Shown here piece after piece: positions 1-11,813 of a stretch of 64,000 bases of DNA (position 1 is the first letter of the stretch; the number at the start of each line of letters is the position of its first letter). The position numbers were made by a program, and so were the translations under genes. Source of the stretch: Cinnamomum chago (Eukaryota; Streptophyta; Magnoliopsida; Laurales; Lauraceae); contig CP142456.1 of the NCBI GenBank assembly GCA_038049695.1, positions 42,512,001 through 42,576,000 on the forward strand, given 5' to 3'. Below the pieces are notes generated by a model. That model was not told the DNA's origin. It ran no database searches and was given only the letters and a program-made list of their open reading frames with translations.

Positions 1-90
1 CAAAAGCCCAAAACTAGAAGAAAACCATTCTAGCTCACAAATTCAACCCAACAACCACTAATCCAAGAGATCAGGGGTCGGGTTCTCACA
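1..90 (-). mobile_element. Long-LTR family element, terminal fragment cut by the window edge
   Basis: On the minus strand this piece starts TGTGAGAACCCGACCCCTGA at position 90 and runs off the left edge. It matches the starts of the complete elements at 2927 and 11295 (subfamily 1). It lies inside the related minus-strand element at 91-2781, whose sequence continues directly at 91. The expected TSD would be AGTAC (91-95), but its partner is outside the window, so insertion is inferred from the homology break. Confidence 0.8.
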
Positions 91-283
91 AGTACAATCC
101 AAAATAATCCCTCAAAAGAATGAGTTAGACAATTCCCCAAAATGTTACGTCTCTCGTGGCAACTAAATGTCTAAATGACTTCATCCGCATGCCACTCAAC
201 TAAACGTTGCGGTTCACCGACCGCCTCCTCAAGCTCCGTCTCGGGATAAACAGCGTCTGCACCTATGTACCAGAGAAAAGGAT

Positions 284-299
284 CAGACACGACGGTCTG
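284..299 (-). other. Conserved hairpin CAGAC-N6-GTCTG of the long-LTR family
   Basis: The 16-bp word CAGACCGTCGTGTCTG (minus strand here) forms a 5-bp stem with a 6-nt loop. It recurs unchanged in six other copies (6666, 14979, 22662, 33278, 34146, 38481) although the surrounding LTR sequence differs, so it is likely functional for the element. Confidence 0.6.
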
Positions 300-574
300 G
301 CAGGCAGGTGAAACGATGCAACGATATATAATAATTGAAATACCTTGGAAAAAATTTAAACCTGTTTAAACAATAAGTTCCATCAAGGAAAAGGATCATT
401 TACTGGAAAACAAATATATATTGTAAAACATGCAAGGTATCCAAGGAATCGGGAAACAAACAAAATGGTAATCACACAAAGTTAAGTCCTCTATCACCGA
501 AGTGACAAGAGTATATCGGGGAGTCGATCTCAGTCACACGAGGTGAGGAGATTCAACGAAAAATACATATACAA

Positions 575-655
575 TATAAATATACGGGACAGGACCACAA
601 CAGCGATCCGGGTATCGGGACGGGACCACGGTAATAAACCGAGCATCGGGATCCA
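575..655 (-). repeat. 30-bp minisatellite of the long-LTR family, about 2 units
   Basis: Units resemble TCCCGATACCCGGTTATTAC plus CGTGGTCCCG on the minus strand. Each carries a CGGT...ACCG inverted pair. The same block occurs in every long-LTR copy with differing unit number. Confidence 0.6.
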
Positions 656-1253
656 AAGTGCAGCTGGCGGGACGGGAGGGGGATCTCCAAGTCGGTGGAT
701 CAAACCGACAAGGTCATCCAAGCTTAGTGATGCTGACTCGTAGGTCGTATGCGAGAAATCGGGACATGTATAAAATACATATGATGCAATTGTATAAATG
801 GGCAGGACGAGAGTGCTCAAAGGCACAAATATCACTTTGTTTCGAGTAGTTCATGACAGGCTAGCAAAGTGCTAAAATACAATTTCAGTGTTTTCGGGAT
901 TTCAAATCATATAGTATAAATTTTGGTAAGTGTACATCACAAATTCGGGAACAATAAAACATCATTGAATTTCAATCTTTCCTAGGCTGGGCGTCGGGGT
1001 TCAAGATTTAATGAAATGTGGAGAGGAGTCTTGTATGTCGAATTCAATATAAACTTGGTACTCCTTGAGGTTTGAAGACATTCCGAGCATCCAATTCACA
1101 TTGATAATTCGAGAGTCCTCAACGTATTTCCAGGATGAGATTTTCTCTCTAAATTCCCAAACAGTCCTTCCTAACCATTTCCTACACATTTGGTTCGAAA
1201 CAGTTCTTTTCCTCATTCTCAATTTTCGGGATTTTCTGGGGGGTCGGTCTCCT

Positions 1254-1420
1254 TGGCGGTTAATAGGCGGCTAGCCGACTGGTGACCGCCTGGTGACCGC
1301 CCCTGCAGAACCAAAATCTCTGCTTATTGATATGCTAACCGCCCCTGAGCGATCACCAGGTCGGTGACCAGTCGGCTAGCCGATTGGAGACCGCCTGCTG
1401 TCCGCCCAGTCAGCGGGCAG
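1254..1420. repeat. Palindrome cassette, GGCGG/CTAGCC/ACCGCC type
   Basis: G+C-rich island in AT-rich DNA with repeated inverted words such as CGGCTAGCCG and GGTGACC and many GCGG/CCGC pairs. It sits where the other family copies carry different palindromes. Confidence 0.7.
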
Positions 1421-2267
1421 TGCAAATTTTTGACTGATTTCAATTCCCTTTTCCTCCAATACATTTCTCCTATAATCCATCTCCTTCCCTGCAAGAAATT
1501 GAGCTCAAAAGCTCCTCCAATACATCATTAAACACTTCCATTCTCTTCATTTCAATTTCCTCCCAAACACCTCCATTCATTTCACATTCAATCACCAAGA
1601 AAGGAAAGAAATCCAACATTTTCAAGAATTCATTTGTATCAAAATCAAGTATGAAATAAAAGCTATAGGAGTCAATATAATTGAGAGTTAAACAGCTAAC
1701 AAGATTCATTCATGAACATTTGTTTCAAAATCAATGCAAGTTAAATGAATAGTGAAATCATCTACATTGTTAAAAAAAATCATTTAATGTTCAAAATATC
1801 TATTCATCCACTTGCCTTGGGTCCAAGCTAGTAAATCAAGCCTCTAATCACACTCTTAAGCTCAAATCACCAATCTACACAAAAACCCCAAAATACAACC
1901 ATTTACAAACCCTAAATAGTCAAAACAATGGAATAGAAGGAGGGAACTTTCAATAATGGAGATGGAGCTTCTCTAGGGTCACAAGAATACATATCTAGGA
2001 GATGGAGATGATTACTTACTTGGAAGGTCCTCTAATGGCAAGAGTTAGCTCAAGGAGAGTCTCAATGTTGGTGGATTTCTCTTCTAATGGCATCCATGGA
2101 AAGCTTACAAGGTGGAGAAGAAGAAGATGAAACCCATTTTTCTATTTGACAAAGGTTGGTGGTGTATTGAGGAGGAAGAAAGCAAGAAGAAGAAGAAGAG
2201 AAAACCCTAGGTAGTTTCACTTTTGAGCTGGAAAAGGAGAAGGGGAAGAAAAGGAATGGGTTCCCTC

Positions 2268-2274
2268 TTTTATA
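2268..2274 (-). promoter_or_regulatory. Putative LTR TATA box
   Basis: Minus-strand TATAAAA within CTATAAAAGAGGGAA, at the position where the other family copies carry TATATAAG or TTATAAGAGG. Confidence 0.5.
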
Positions 2275-2781
2275 GAAAATGAAGGTGGGTCCCACAACTA
2301 ACATGACTTGTTGGGCTAGAAACATGTTTCTTGGCGTCTCGGATGAGTTCGACGAAGAAGGAAGAAATGATCGCTGAAATATCTAGTTTCTAAAAAGTAT
2401 ATATTTCGCGGGTTTCGGAGACAGTGAAAACAGTGTCCAGATTTTCATGTAAAAGGACTATTTTGCCCCTAACATTAGAAAAGTAGGGTTTCGGGGTCTC
2501 GAATGGGGATGAAGTAAATACGAAAATTGTAGAGATTAACAAGATAAGTAAAACGAGGCTAAAACAAGAATTATAGGAAACTCAAATGATCTCCCAATCA
2601 CACACAAAGTCACTAAAAGAACCCGCAAAGGGTCCCACTAATCACAAATGCACTCAAAATTCTCCAAAGCTGTAACAAAAACTATTCTAATCCCATCTTA
2701 ACCAAAATTCACTAATCTCACTTGGAGCTAAAACATAACTTAATTAACTCTAATCGAGGTCACTTAGGTCGGGGTCTTATA

Positions 2782-2926
2782 GTTACGAACAGGCTTGAAT
2801 CCCAAGATATTAGTTACTATGTTAGTTACAAACGGGCTTAAATCCCACGAGATTAGTTACAGGCCATTGATCGCACAAAATTTGTTGTTTGTCAGTTACG
2901 AACGGGTTTAAATCCCACGAGATTAG
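2782..2926. repeat. Satellite array, segment 1
   Basis: Short piece of the array between two insertions. The phrase 'gttacgaacgggttta..cacgagattag' appears three times in a row with changes, so it also holds a local short duplication. It is continuous with 7191 once the 2927-7190 element is removed: ATTAG is repeated at 2922-2926 and 7191-7195. Confidence 0.85.
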
Positions 2927-3437
2927 TGTGAGAACCCGACCCCTAATCTCTTGGATTAGTGTTGTTTATTTGTGGATTAGTTTCTTTTAGTGGGATTAGT
3001 ATTTTTTGGGTTGAGTTTGTGAGCTAGAATGGTTTTTCTCTAGTTTTAGGGAATTTTGAGTGCCTTTGTGATTAGTGGGACCCTTTGGGGGTTCTTTTAG
3101 TGACTTTGCGCGAGATTGGGAGATTATTCGAATTCCTGATAATTCTTGTTTTAGCCTCATTTGACTCATTTTGTTAACCTCTACAACTTTCGTGTTCACT
3201 CCGTGCCCATTCGAAGTTCCGAAAATCAGTTTTTCCAGCCCGGAGGGCAAAACAGTCTTTTCACACCAAATCTGGACCCAAATTTCGAGATCCCAGAACC
3301 ATGCCAAAGTTATACTTTTTGAAAACTAGATTTTATGAGAAACATTTTTCTCTTCTTCGTCGATCGCATCCGAGGCCCACAAATAGATGTTTTACCCTTG
3401 GCAAGTGTTAAGTGAAGTGGGACCCACACCCACCCAT

Positions 3438-3444
3438 TATATAA
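3438..3444 (+). promoter_or_regulatory. LTR TATA box
   Basis: TATATAA in CCCATTATATAAGTGACTCC, followed at the usual distance by a pyrimidine-rich start region. The same block recurs at 11807-11813. Confidence 0.65.
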
Positions 3445-4665
3445 GTGACTCCACTCTCTTTCTCCCTCATTTCCTCAACCCCCAACGTCTGCAACTCCAT
3501 AGCTACAGTGCCAGCAGCCCCTCTTCTCCATTTCTTCCATTTCTCTTGCTCTTATGGAGCCTCCAAGCCACCAATCCGACGAGGAAACTCCGGCAACTTG
3601 CTCTCCTTCATCTCCTCTCTTGTTTGACACCATTTTTTGTGGGAAACCAAGGTGGGCAGCCCCTATTGCAAGCTTCTTCTTGTTCATTCATGGCCTTAGA
3701 GGTAAAGACTCCTTCCCATCTTCCCTTTTTGTGCAATGACTTTCCCTCAAGTTCTATTTCCTAGCTTGGTATGAGCCCATTCATTGTCTTCCTTTGTTTA
3801 ACCCATTTTAGGGTTTGTTTTGGGGGTTTTTGTAGAGATTGTTGATCTTGAGCTTGAGAGGTGATTAGAAGCTTGATTTGCTAGCTTGGGACCCAAGGCA
3901 AGTGGATGAATGGATGGTTTGAATGTTATCAAAGTTTTATGAGAAAATCCTAAGTTTTATTACTTGTCCTTGATCATTGGATACATGTTTTCACATATGC
4001 TTCTTGCCACATATATATTGATTTCGAAGTTTGCATATCAATGGTTGTTTCTCTCTTGTTAATTTCTTGGAAAGATATGCTTTCAAATTGTCAAAGTTGC
4101 TCACATGGTCTTGAAATGAATGGGGTTGGTTTCCCCACCCATGTTTATGTTTACTAGCTTGTATGGATTTGAAATAGAAGCTCATTTAAAGAGTTTGGCC
4201 AACTAATCTATTGTCTTGGAAATGGGATCAATGGTTTTTAATTACCCCTTGATTATGGCAAATGGACCCTTGTATACAATGGGGATTCTCCCCTTTGGTT
4301 TGGTTTTAAGTGAGAAGAAAGGAGATGTTTAGTTTTACTTTTTCATTGGAGCTTTCATGAGGAATGTGGTTGGCTAAGTCATTTAATGTTTTGTAAACAT
4401 GTTGGTTTAGCATGTATTGTCCTTTGGTTATATCCTATATGAATGCTTGTGAAATGGTTTCCTTCTTTCTTTAATTGCATTGGATTTGATATTGATGGAA
4501 GAAGTGATGGAATGAACACATGATGGAGTAATGGAGAAGTGTAGATGGATGCATTGGAGGAGCTCTTAGCTCAATTTTCTTGTAGGGACTCAGTAAAAGT
4601 GGGGAGAATGGTTTTAAGGAGGAGAAATGGCTAAAAATCTGATTACAGTGGGTGTTCCCGCACCT

Positions 4666-4976
4666 GGCGGTCAGCCTGCGGTCACCTTGCGGCTAGCCGC
4701 CTGGTGACTGGCGGCTAACCGCCAGCTAGCCGAAATGTCACGGTGGCTTTTCCAGAGAGCACACTTCTTCTCCTCAAAACTCAGTCAGCTTCACGGTTGC
4801 CCAGCGGCTAACCGCCGAATGCATCGGCGGCTAACCGCCAGGTAACCGCACTTGGCGGTCAGCTTTCCAGTAAGCTGCATTTCTGTAGCCCAGCCGCGGT
4901 CAGCTGTGCGGTCATCCAGCGGCCAGCCGCCTGCCCCAGCGGCGGCTAACCGCCAACTGACCGCCAGGTAACCGAA
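4666..4976. repeat. Palindrome cassette, GCGGCTAACCGC type
   Basis: At least two long units built from GGCGGCTAACCGCC-like palindromes, many CGGTCAGC/GCTAACCG words and the linker 'ttccag(a/t)..agc'. The related copy at 12886-13312 has three clearer units of about 118 bp. Confidence 0.8.
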
Positions 4977-5002
4977 ATTCCCCAGATTTCGAAAAGTTCC
5001 CC

Positions 5003-5032
5003 GCTCGAACGAACTCTCCGGTTCGTTCGAGC
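5003..5032. other. Perfect 12-bp inverted repeat
   Basis: GCTCGAACGAAC (5003-5014), a 6-nt loop, then GTTCGTTCGAGC (5021-5032). The copy at 11295 keeps only the right arm. The arms resemble the palindrome words of the cassette at 21294. Confidence 0.7.
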
Positions 5033-5550
5033 GTTGAGCTTTGTCAATCGAAGGGGATTCACTAGGCATTGCTTGATGCCATCCGAGAAAGAAACCATAT
5101 CACAAATATGTCATTCGAAATTTTGGAAAAATCGTAGGAGTGCATAAGGAGCCCGGAATGTCTCAAAACTCAAAGAGTACCAAGTAAGGGCTATAATAGA
5201 CATACGGGACCCCTATTCACTTAATTGGATTTCTAAATTGATATTTTACCCGAATTTCATTATAGTGTATTGTTTCACCTCATTCCCAGGAATTTCATCG
5301 CACGACTTGTTTTCTCGAAAGCTTTGGAGCTACAATAGTAACAGTGAATTGCCCCGAAATGTATTGCCCGATATGGAAAGACAGTGTGCCCTTGAGCACC
5401 CCCGTTTTACCGTTTATTTACTGTACTTGAATACTTGATATGCCTCGATGAGTTTTATCCTATGTGTCGGCATCACTAAGCTTGGATACTTTGTCGGTCT
5501 GATCCACTGACTTGGAAATCCTTCTCCCGTCCCGCCAGCTGCAGTTTGGA

Positions 5551-5613
5551 TCCCGATACCCGATCTAATACCGTGGTCCCGTCCCGATACCCGGTTCGCT
5601 ACCGTGGTCCCGT
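5551..5613 (+). repeat. 30-bp minisatellite, 2 units
   Basis: Two adjacent units of the pattern CCCGATACCCG...TACCGTGGTCC. Confidence 0.7.
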
Positions 5614-5884
5614 TCCGTGTATTTATATTGTATATATGATTTACGTTGAGTCTCCTCACCTTGTGTGACTGAGACCAACGTCCCGCTCTTGTCACTTCGG
5701 TGACAGAGGACTTAGCTTCTTGTGATTGCCATCTTGCCAGTTCCCGACTCCTTGGACACCCGACATGGTTTATATTGCTTACTTGTTTTCAGTTAAATGA
5801 TTCATTGCTTTTATGAAAGTTGTTATTTAGATAAGTGTTAATGCTCTCTATTGTAAATTCAGTCACTGTTATATTGTTTTATGT

Positions 5885-6560
5885 CCTTTGCACACGTACA
5901 TGTTTTACATGAATGCCGGTTGGGTGAATACCCATGCTTTTACATATGGTTCCAACGATCGATGGTTTTGCTAGAGTTATATGATTACACATGTTTTAAA
6001 ATGAATACCCGAGTTATTAAATGTCCATGCTTTGGAATGCGTTTTAAACGACACTCGTTTTGTTAGATCCCGATGTTTATACATGTTTTAAGTGAATACC
6101 CGGATTGCTAAACATTCGTGCTTTGTTTTAAATGATACTTGTTCTGCTAGGTCACTATGTTTATACCGATTTCAAATGAATACCCGATTTGTTAAATATC
6201 CCTGTTTTGAAATATGTTTTAAATGACACGTGTTTTGTCAGGTTCTATGTTTATACCTGTTTCAAATGATTACCCGAGTTATTTAACATCCATGCTTAAG
6301 AATATGTTTTAAATGACACGCGTTTTGCCAGATCCCTATGTTATACCTGTTTTAAAGGAATGCCCGATCTGTTGAAGATCCATGCTTTGAAATATGTTTA
6401 AATGAACGTGGTTTTGCCAAACTCCCATATTCATACTTGTTTTCCACGAACACCCGATTGTCAAATATCTATGCTTTTATAGATGATGTAAATGAACACA
6501 TGCTTTATTAGATCTTCCTGTTTTAACCATGTTTGAAAAGAATACATGTTTTATCCGAGA
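5885..6560 (+). repeat. Degenerate tandem block, period about 105 bp
   Basis: Recurring phrases (ATGTTTTAAATGA, ACCCGATTTGTTAAATAT, CATGCTTTGAAATATG, TGTTTTGCCAGATC) return about every 105 bp. Equivalent blocks occur at 14345-14870 and, on the minus strand, 34270-34830. The block is absent from subfamily 2, which explains part of the 4.2 versus 3.0 kb size difference. Confidence 0.65.
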
Positions 6561-6665
6561 TTCCTGAGTTTTCACCCGTTTAATTATATGCGGCATTTTG
6601 AGCAAATAGCATGATTTATCATTTGTATTATTATTCGCTATATTGTATTCTTTTCATCCACCTGC

Positions 6666-6681
6666 CAGACCGTCGTGTCTG
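6666..6681 (+). other. Conserved hairpin CAGAC-N6-GTCTG
   Basis: Identical 16-bp stem-loop word shared with six other copies; lies just before the 'tttggtactcagg' block. Confidence 0.6.
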
Positions 6682-7190
6682 ACCCACTACTTTTGGTACT
6701 CAGGTTCAGATTTATTCGCCCCGAGTTGAGTGTTTTGTTGGCTTTGGAGCCATACCTTGCAGGTTGTTTTGTCGGCTATGTCATGTAGACATTGAGTCTG
6801 ACATCGGAGCTACGTCACATTTGGGTAGTAGTTTATAGCTTATTGTTGTATGGCTTTTGTTAGCCCTTTTCCTTGGAATTCTTAATTAATGTACATTGAT
6901 AATTGTAACTTGAACATATTTGGGAATGCAATATCCTGTTACTGTCAGCTCTGTAAATTATTGTGATGGTTACCCCAGTCTGGTATGATTCTTGATATAA
7001 TAGCTATGGGCTAAAGGTTGAGTGCGACGCGGAATCCGATGGCCACGGACTTCGGGTCGCAACGCCACAAATGCTTCCGCAAAATATTCAGAATGTGTTG
7101 TCTTCACACACGCGGATCTTGGGAGAAGTGAAATACATTCATACTTAATCCCATCTCCCGCCCCCGAGGTTTCGGTTCGGGGGCGTGACA

Positions 7191-10100
7191 ATTAGTCATT
7201 ATGTCCTAATTTTTCTTAAACATGTTTTAGAGTAAATAGATGTCAAAAAATTTGCTAGAGCGCGTCTTTCAACAGTGAATTGTGTGTAACGCTGCTCGAA
7301 GCACGGGTCTCAGTCTTAGACAACCCTGATTCTCTGCAACACATTCCTCACCCGAAATCCATTTGAAAGAAAAACGTATCTTAGAACCTCCTAAATTACA
7401 TATTTCAGCCAAGAATAGTAAAAATTACAATTGAAAAGCATTTTCACCGAAATATACGCTATTGATCACACCAAATACGGTTTGCAGTCAGAAATGGCTC
7501 AAGATCCAATGAGAATCCACCTTAATCGCTAATTTTCGTGAAACTCATTTTAAAGGAAAAGGATATCTCAGAATTTCTAGAGCGCGTCTTTGAACAGGCG
7601 AATTGCGTGAAACTCGGTTTGGAGCCAACATTTTCCTAAAGCCGCATAAAATGCGATTTCATAATAAAATAGCCCTCGAATTGCCCGAAGCATTCGTTTC
7701 GGTCTTAAACAACCCTAAATCCCTTTTAAAACACTCCAAAACCTACAATCGCCTGAAACCAATTTTAAAACAGAAAAGTATATCTGAATATACAAAAATG
7801 TGTTTTTCAGTTATAAATGGCTCAGAGTCCCACGCATTAGTTTTTATGCCTGAATTTACCTAAATATCGATTTAAAAGGAAAAAGATATCTCAAAATTTT
7901 CTAAAGTGCACCTGTCAACCGTGAATTGCGTGAAATACGATTTGGAGCCACCATTTTCCCAGAGCTGTCTAGAATCCATACTACCGCCCGAAGCACAGGT
8001 TTCAATCTTAAACAACCCTTAATCCCATGTAATGCGTTCCTAACCCTAGTATCGCCTGTGAAACCCATCTTAAATAGGAATGTATCTCAAAAAATCCTAA
8101 ATTGCATATTTCAGCATAGATTCGTACGAATGCATTTCAATGCAAAAAGATTATTCCTTAATACACTAAAATGTCACGGAATCATTCAGCACCCATTTTT
8201 ATCGAAATATAGGCTATTGATATTATACAAAATACGTTGTTTCTCAGTTAGAAACGACATTGAATCCATTAGATCAGTTCTTATGCCCTAATTTACCAGA
8301 AACACGTTTTAGAGTAAAAAGATAACATAGAATTTTCTAGAGCGTGATATCATTCATGGACTACATGAAACGCAATTAACACCCACAATTTTTCGAGAGC
8401 CGCCGAGAATCCCTTACAAACTAACCGCCCGAAGCACGACTTTCCGTCTTAGACAACCCTTAATCCCCTACAATCGTTCCTAACCCTAAAATCGAGTGAA
8501 AACCATTTTAAAAGAAAAATGTATCTCGAGATATACTAAAACTCGTATTTCAGCATATATTTGTATAAAACACATTTAGAGTAAAAGATTAGACCATTAA
8601 ACCCTTAAATGCCCTAAAATAATGTAGCACGCTTTTTCATCCAAATATTGGCTATTGATTGCACAAAATACGATTTTCACTTAGAAATGGCTCGGAACCC
8701 AACAAAATTAGTTATTAAGCCCGGATATGCTGGAAACACATTTTAAGGAAAAAGATGTCCCTGAAATTTTTTGTCTGCGTCTTTCAACCACAAATTACAT
8801 GAAACGTGGTTTGGAGCCAACATTTTCCTAGAGCCGAGTAGAACACAATTTAATTTTAAAATAGCCCTCGAACTGCCCAAAGCACGCGTTTCGATCTTAA
8901 CAATCCTAAATCCCATTTAGAGCGTTACAAACCCAACAATCACCTGAAACCAGTTTTAGAATAGAAAAGTATCTCAAGATATCTGGAATGAATGTTTTAT
9001 CATAGAATCACATGAAATGCAATTCAAAGCAAAAGACTAGACCGGAATACCCTTAAATAACCTTGAATCATCCAACATGCGGTTTTATCTAGTTACAGGC
9101 TATTTATCGCTTGAAATATGTTTGTCCGTTACGAACAGGCTTGAATCCCATGAGACTAGTTATTAAGTCCTAATTTTTCCTAAACAAGTTTTAGAGTAAA
9201 TAGATATCACATAATTTAATAGAGCGCATCTGTCAACCGTGAATTGGGTTAAATGCGGTTTACCCCCAACATTTTCGCAGAGACGGCTAGGAATTCCCCT
9301 TCGAACTGGTCGAAGCACGGATTTCAGTCTTAAACAACCTCGATCCCCTGCAACACGTTCCTAGCCCTAGAATCACGCGAGACCCATTTGAAAGGAAACG
9401 TATCTTAGAATATCCAAAAATGCATATTTCAACCAAGAATTGTAAAAAACGCAATTCAAAGGAAAGACGAAACCATAATTCCCTGACATGCCCTAGAATC
9501 ACCCAGCATGTGCTTTCATCAAAATATACGTAGCAGTTGCACCAAATATGGTTTGCAGTGAGAAACAACTAAAAATCCCATGAGAGTACTCCTTAATCCC
9601 CAATTTCCGAGGAACTCGCTTTAAAGGAAAAAGATGTCGCTGAATTTTCTAGAGTGCGTCTTTCTAACCCGAATTGCTTGAAAAGTTGTTTGGAGTGAAC
9701 ATTTTCCTAGAGCCGCATAAAACACAATTTAATTTTAAAATAGCCCTCGAATTGTCTGAAGCATGCGTTTCGGTCTTAAACAACCCTAACTCCCATTTAA
9801 AGAGTTTCAAACTATACAATCGCCTGAAACTTGTTTTAAAATAGAAAAGTATCTCAAGATCTCTAAAATGCATGTTTCAGCATATAATTTCATGAAACAC
9901 ATTTCAAAATAAAAGACTAGACCAGAATACCCTTAAATATCCAAGAATGATCTAGCGCGCAGTTTCATCTAGTTACACGCCATTGATCGCACGAAATGTG
10001 TTGCCGGTCCGTTACGAACAGGCTTGAATCCCACGAGATTAGTTATTGAGTCCTAATTTTTCTTAAACATATTTTAGAGTAAATAGATATCACAGAATTT

Positions 10101-10290
10101 CCTACAGCATGTCTTTTAATCGTAAATTGTGTGTAACACAGTTTACCTCCAACAGTTTTGCAAAGACGACCAGGAAATCTCCTTTGAACTGCTCAAAGCA
10201 CGAGTTTCAGTCTTAGACAACCTTGACCCCTGTAACACGTTTCTAACCCTAGAATCACGTGAAATCCATTTGAAAGAAAACGTATCTTAG
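7191..10290. repeat. Satellite array, segment 2: monomers F G A B C D E F
   Basis: Tandem monomers anchored on the word 'ttttctagagcg(c)gtct' at about 7250, 7575, 7900, 8335, 8775, 9215, 9645 and 10095. Same-phase monomers are much more alike than neighbours: the F-type at 7250 and 10095 share the 'gtgtgtaac' start, 2845 bp apart. X-type monomers (C, E, G) share 'ttaaacaaccctaaatccc'; Y-type (A, B, D, F) share 'gttcctaaccctag'. There is no coding region; open frames here are repeat frames. The segment ends where a LARD-like element enters (TSD CTTAG at 10286-10290). Confidence 0.85.
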
Positions 10291-10315
10291 TGAAAAGTCC
10301 TGGGATTCGAACCCT

Positions 10316-10329
10316 AGAGGGGGGGGGGT
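10316..10329. repeat. Poly-G tract near LTR end
   Basis: About 10 G in a row following CCTAGA. The partner LTR has 12 (around 26152-26164) and the younger LARD has 7 in both LTRs, so the tract length varies between copies. Confidence 0.75.
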
Positions 10330-11806
10330 GAATAGGGTGAGCTTCATTTATGACCAATTTTAACCAATTTTAACTTCTTTAAAACAAACTAGTCACAAGT
10401 GATGATTATCAAACAAAATGCGGAAGCATAATAAAAACATCACCACAAAGCAATCACCATCACACAAGGATTTATAGTGGTTCGGCCTCAATGCCTACAT
10501 CCACTGCCGGCTTGTGATCCAACACCCCACCGGATTTCCACTACTTATGATTTTCAATAGGCTAAGCAATAACCTTTACAATATGCTTTTCAAGGCTAAG
10601 CAATAACCTTTACAATGATGTTTTTCAAGGCTTAACATCAACCTATACATTATGCTTTTATAGGCTAAGCAATAACCTCTTCAACCACAAGGTTGGTTAT
10701 CTCACTAAGTTAGTGTCTATAATACACTTGATGGAGATTCAATTAAGCTGATTACAACGCCTCTAAATTAGGAGGATATGGAAGTGAAAAACTAACTCAC
10801 ACAAACACTTAATGAATGCAAAGATGTATGCTCATGATGTGTATGTGTGATGTCCTCAATCATTTTGAAAATGAAAGCTCATAAATGTATGCCTAAGGCT
10901 TTTGAAAGTTTTAGCTCATAAAACATTTATGATTGAGGAAATGCTAATCACATGTAAAAACTAACTTGTAAAAGATATACAGTTGTATCCTAAACAAGTT
11001 GTGAAAATTCAAAGACCAAAACATGTGAAGCATAGGGATGTCAATCAAATCAACAATGTAGCTAAAAACATAAAAATAGATTTGATTGAAATTAGGGGAC
11101 AAATCATATGTAATTATAAATACAACTTGAAAATGATATACCTATCAAAGTAAGGCAAGTTGTGAAACTTTAAAACAATAATACATATGATTTGTAAAGT
11201 TTGTTGAATCCAAAACATAAGATACATTTGAAAGAGATTTTCTTATGATGGAAAACAACAACCAAAGATTCAACCAAGTATATGAATCATGTTATGTGAG
11301 AACCCGACCCCTAATCTCTTGGATTAGTGTTGTTTATTTGTGGATTAGTTTCTTTTAGTGGGATTAGTATTTGTTGGGTTGAGTTTGTGAGCTAGAATGG
11401 TTTTTCTCTAGTTTTGGGGAATTTTGAGTGCCTTTGTGATTAGTGGGACCCTTTGGGGGTTCTTTTAGTGACTTTGCGCGAGAGTGGGAGATTATTCAAA
11501 ATTCCTGATAATTCTTGTTTTAGCCTCATTTGACTTATTTTGTTATTCTCTACAACTTTCGTGTTGACTCCGTACCCATTCGAAGCTCCGAAAATCAGTT
11601 TTTCCAGCCCGGAGGGCAAAACAGTCTTTTCACACCAAATATGGACCCAAATTTCGAGATCTCGAAACCATGCCAAAGTTATACTTTTTGGAAACTAGAT
11701 TTTTTGAGAAACATCTTTCTCTCCTTCGTCGATCGCATCCGAGGCCCACAAATAGATGTTTTACCCTTTGCAAGCTTTGAGTGTAGTGGGACCCACACCC
11801 ACCCAT

Positions 11807-11813
11807 TATATAA
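11807..11813 (+). promoter_or_regulatory. LTR TATA box
   Basis: TATATAA within the same block as 3438-3444. Confidence 0.65.

Larger units (their letters stand above)
91..2781 (-). mobile_element. Long-LTR family element (solo-LTR-like), minus strand, interrupted at its left side
   Basis: Its minus-strand 5' end at 2781 reads TATAAGACCCCGACC, a variant of the TGTAAGACCCCGACC start of subfamily 2. Moving leftwards come the expected family blocks in order: a TATA box near 2268-2274, a leader rich in purines on the plus strand, the palindrome cassette (1254-1420), the block just before the cassette's downstream flank, a 30-bp minisatellite (about 575-655), the CAGAC/GTCTG hairpin (284-299) and a 3' portion resembling 22700-22830. 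The 3' end lies beyond the element inserted at its left. The flank at 2782-2786 is GTTAC, a normal satellite word, so the host is the satellite. No coding region is seen. I read it as an old solo LTR; the altered first dinucleotide fits age. Confidence 0.75.
2927..7190 (+). mobile_element. Long-LTR family solo LTR, subfamily 1 (4264 bp)
   Basis: Starts TGTGAGAACCCGACCCC and ends GGGGGCGTGACA. It is flanked by the 5-bp TSD ATTAG (2922-2926 and 7191-7195), and satellite resumes in phase. In order it holds a TATA box (3438-3444), a pyrimidine-rich leader, a purine-poor spacer, a palindrome cassette (4666-4976) with an adjacent 12-bp perfect hairpin (5003-5032), a 30-bp minisatellite (5551-5613), a degenerate block of about 105-bp repeats (5885-6560), the CAGAC/GTCTG hairpin (6666-6681) and a conserved 3' end. 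It has no coding region, primer-binding site or second LTR. TG...CA ends with a 5-bp TSD indicate integrase-mediated insertion. A gypsy (chromovirus-like) origin is my guess from the terminal sequence style only. Confidence 0.85.

Noticed and set aside
3387-3764. Serine/leucine-rich 125-codon open frame after the TATA box
   Set aside because: Pyrimidine-rich leader of the LTR; the frame differs between this copy and the close relative at 11756, so nucleotide rather than protein conservation is likely.
2927-7190. DNA transposon with terminal inverted repeats
   Set aside because: The near-inverted ends tempted this reading, but TG...CA ends, 5-bp TSDs, a TATA box and lack of any transposase favour an LTR origin. 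The question is kept as a finding rather than a call.
7603-8291. Open frames of 86 and 121 codons in the satellite
   Set aside because: They sit in tandem monomers, are not kept open in sister monomers, and have no recognisable motif.
7191-10290. Interstitial telomere-like sequence (CCCTAAA words in the satellite)
   Set aside because: Words such as AACCCTAAATCCC and CCTAACCCTAG occur once or twice per monomer and never in tandem, so they are part of the monomer.
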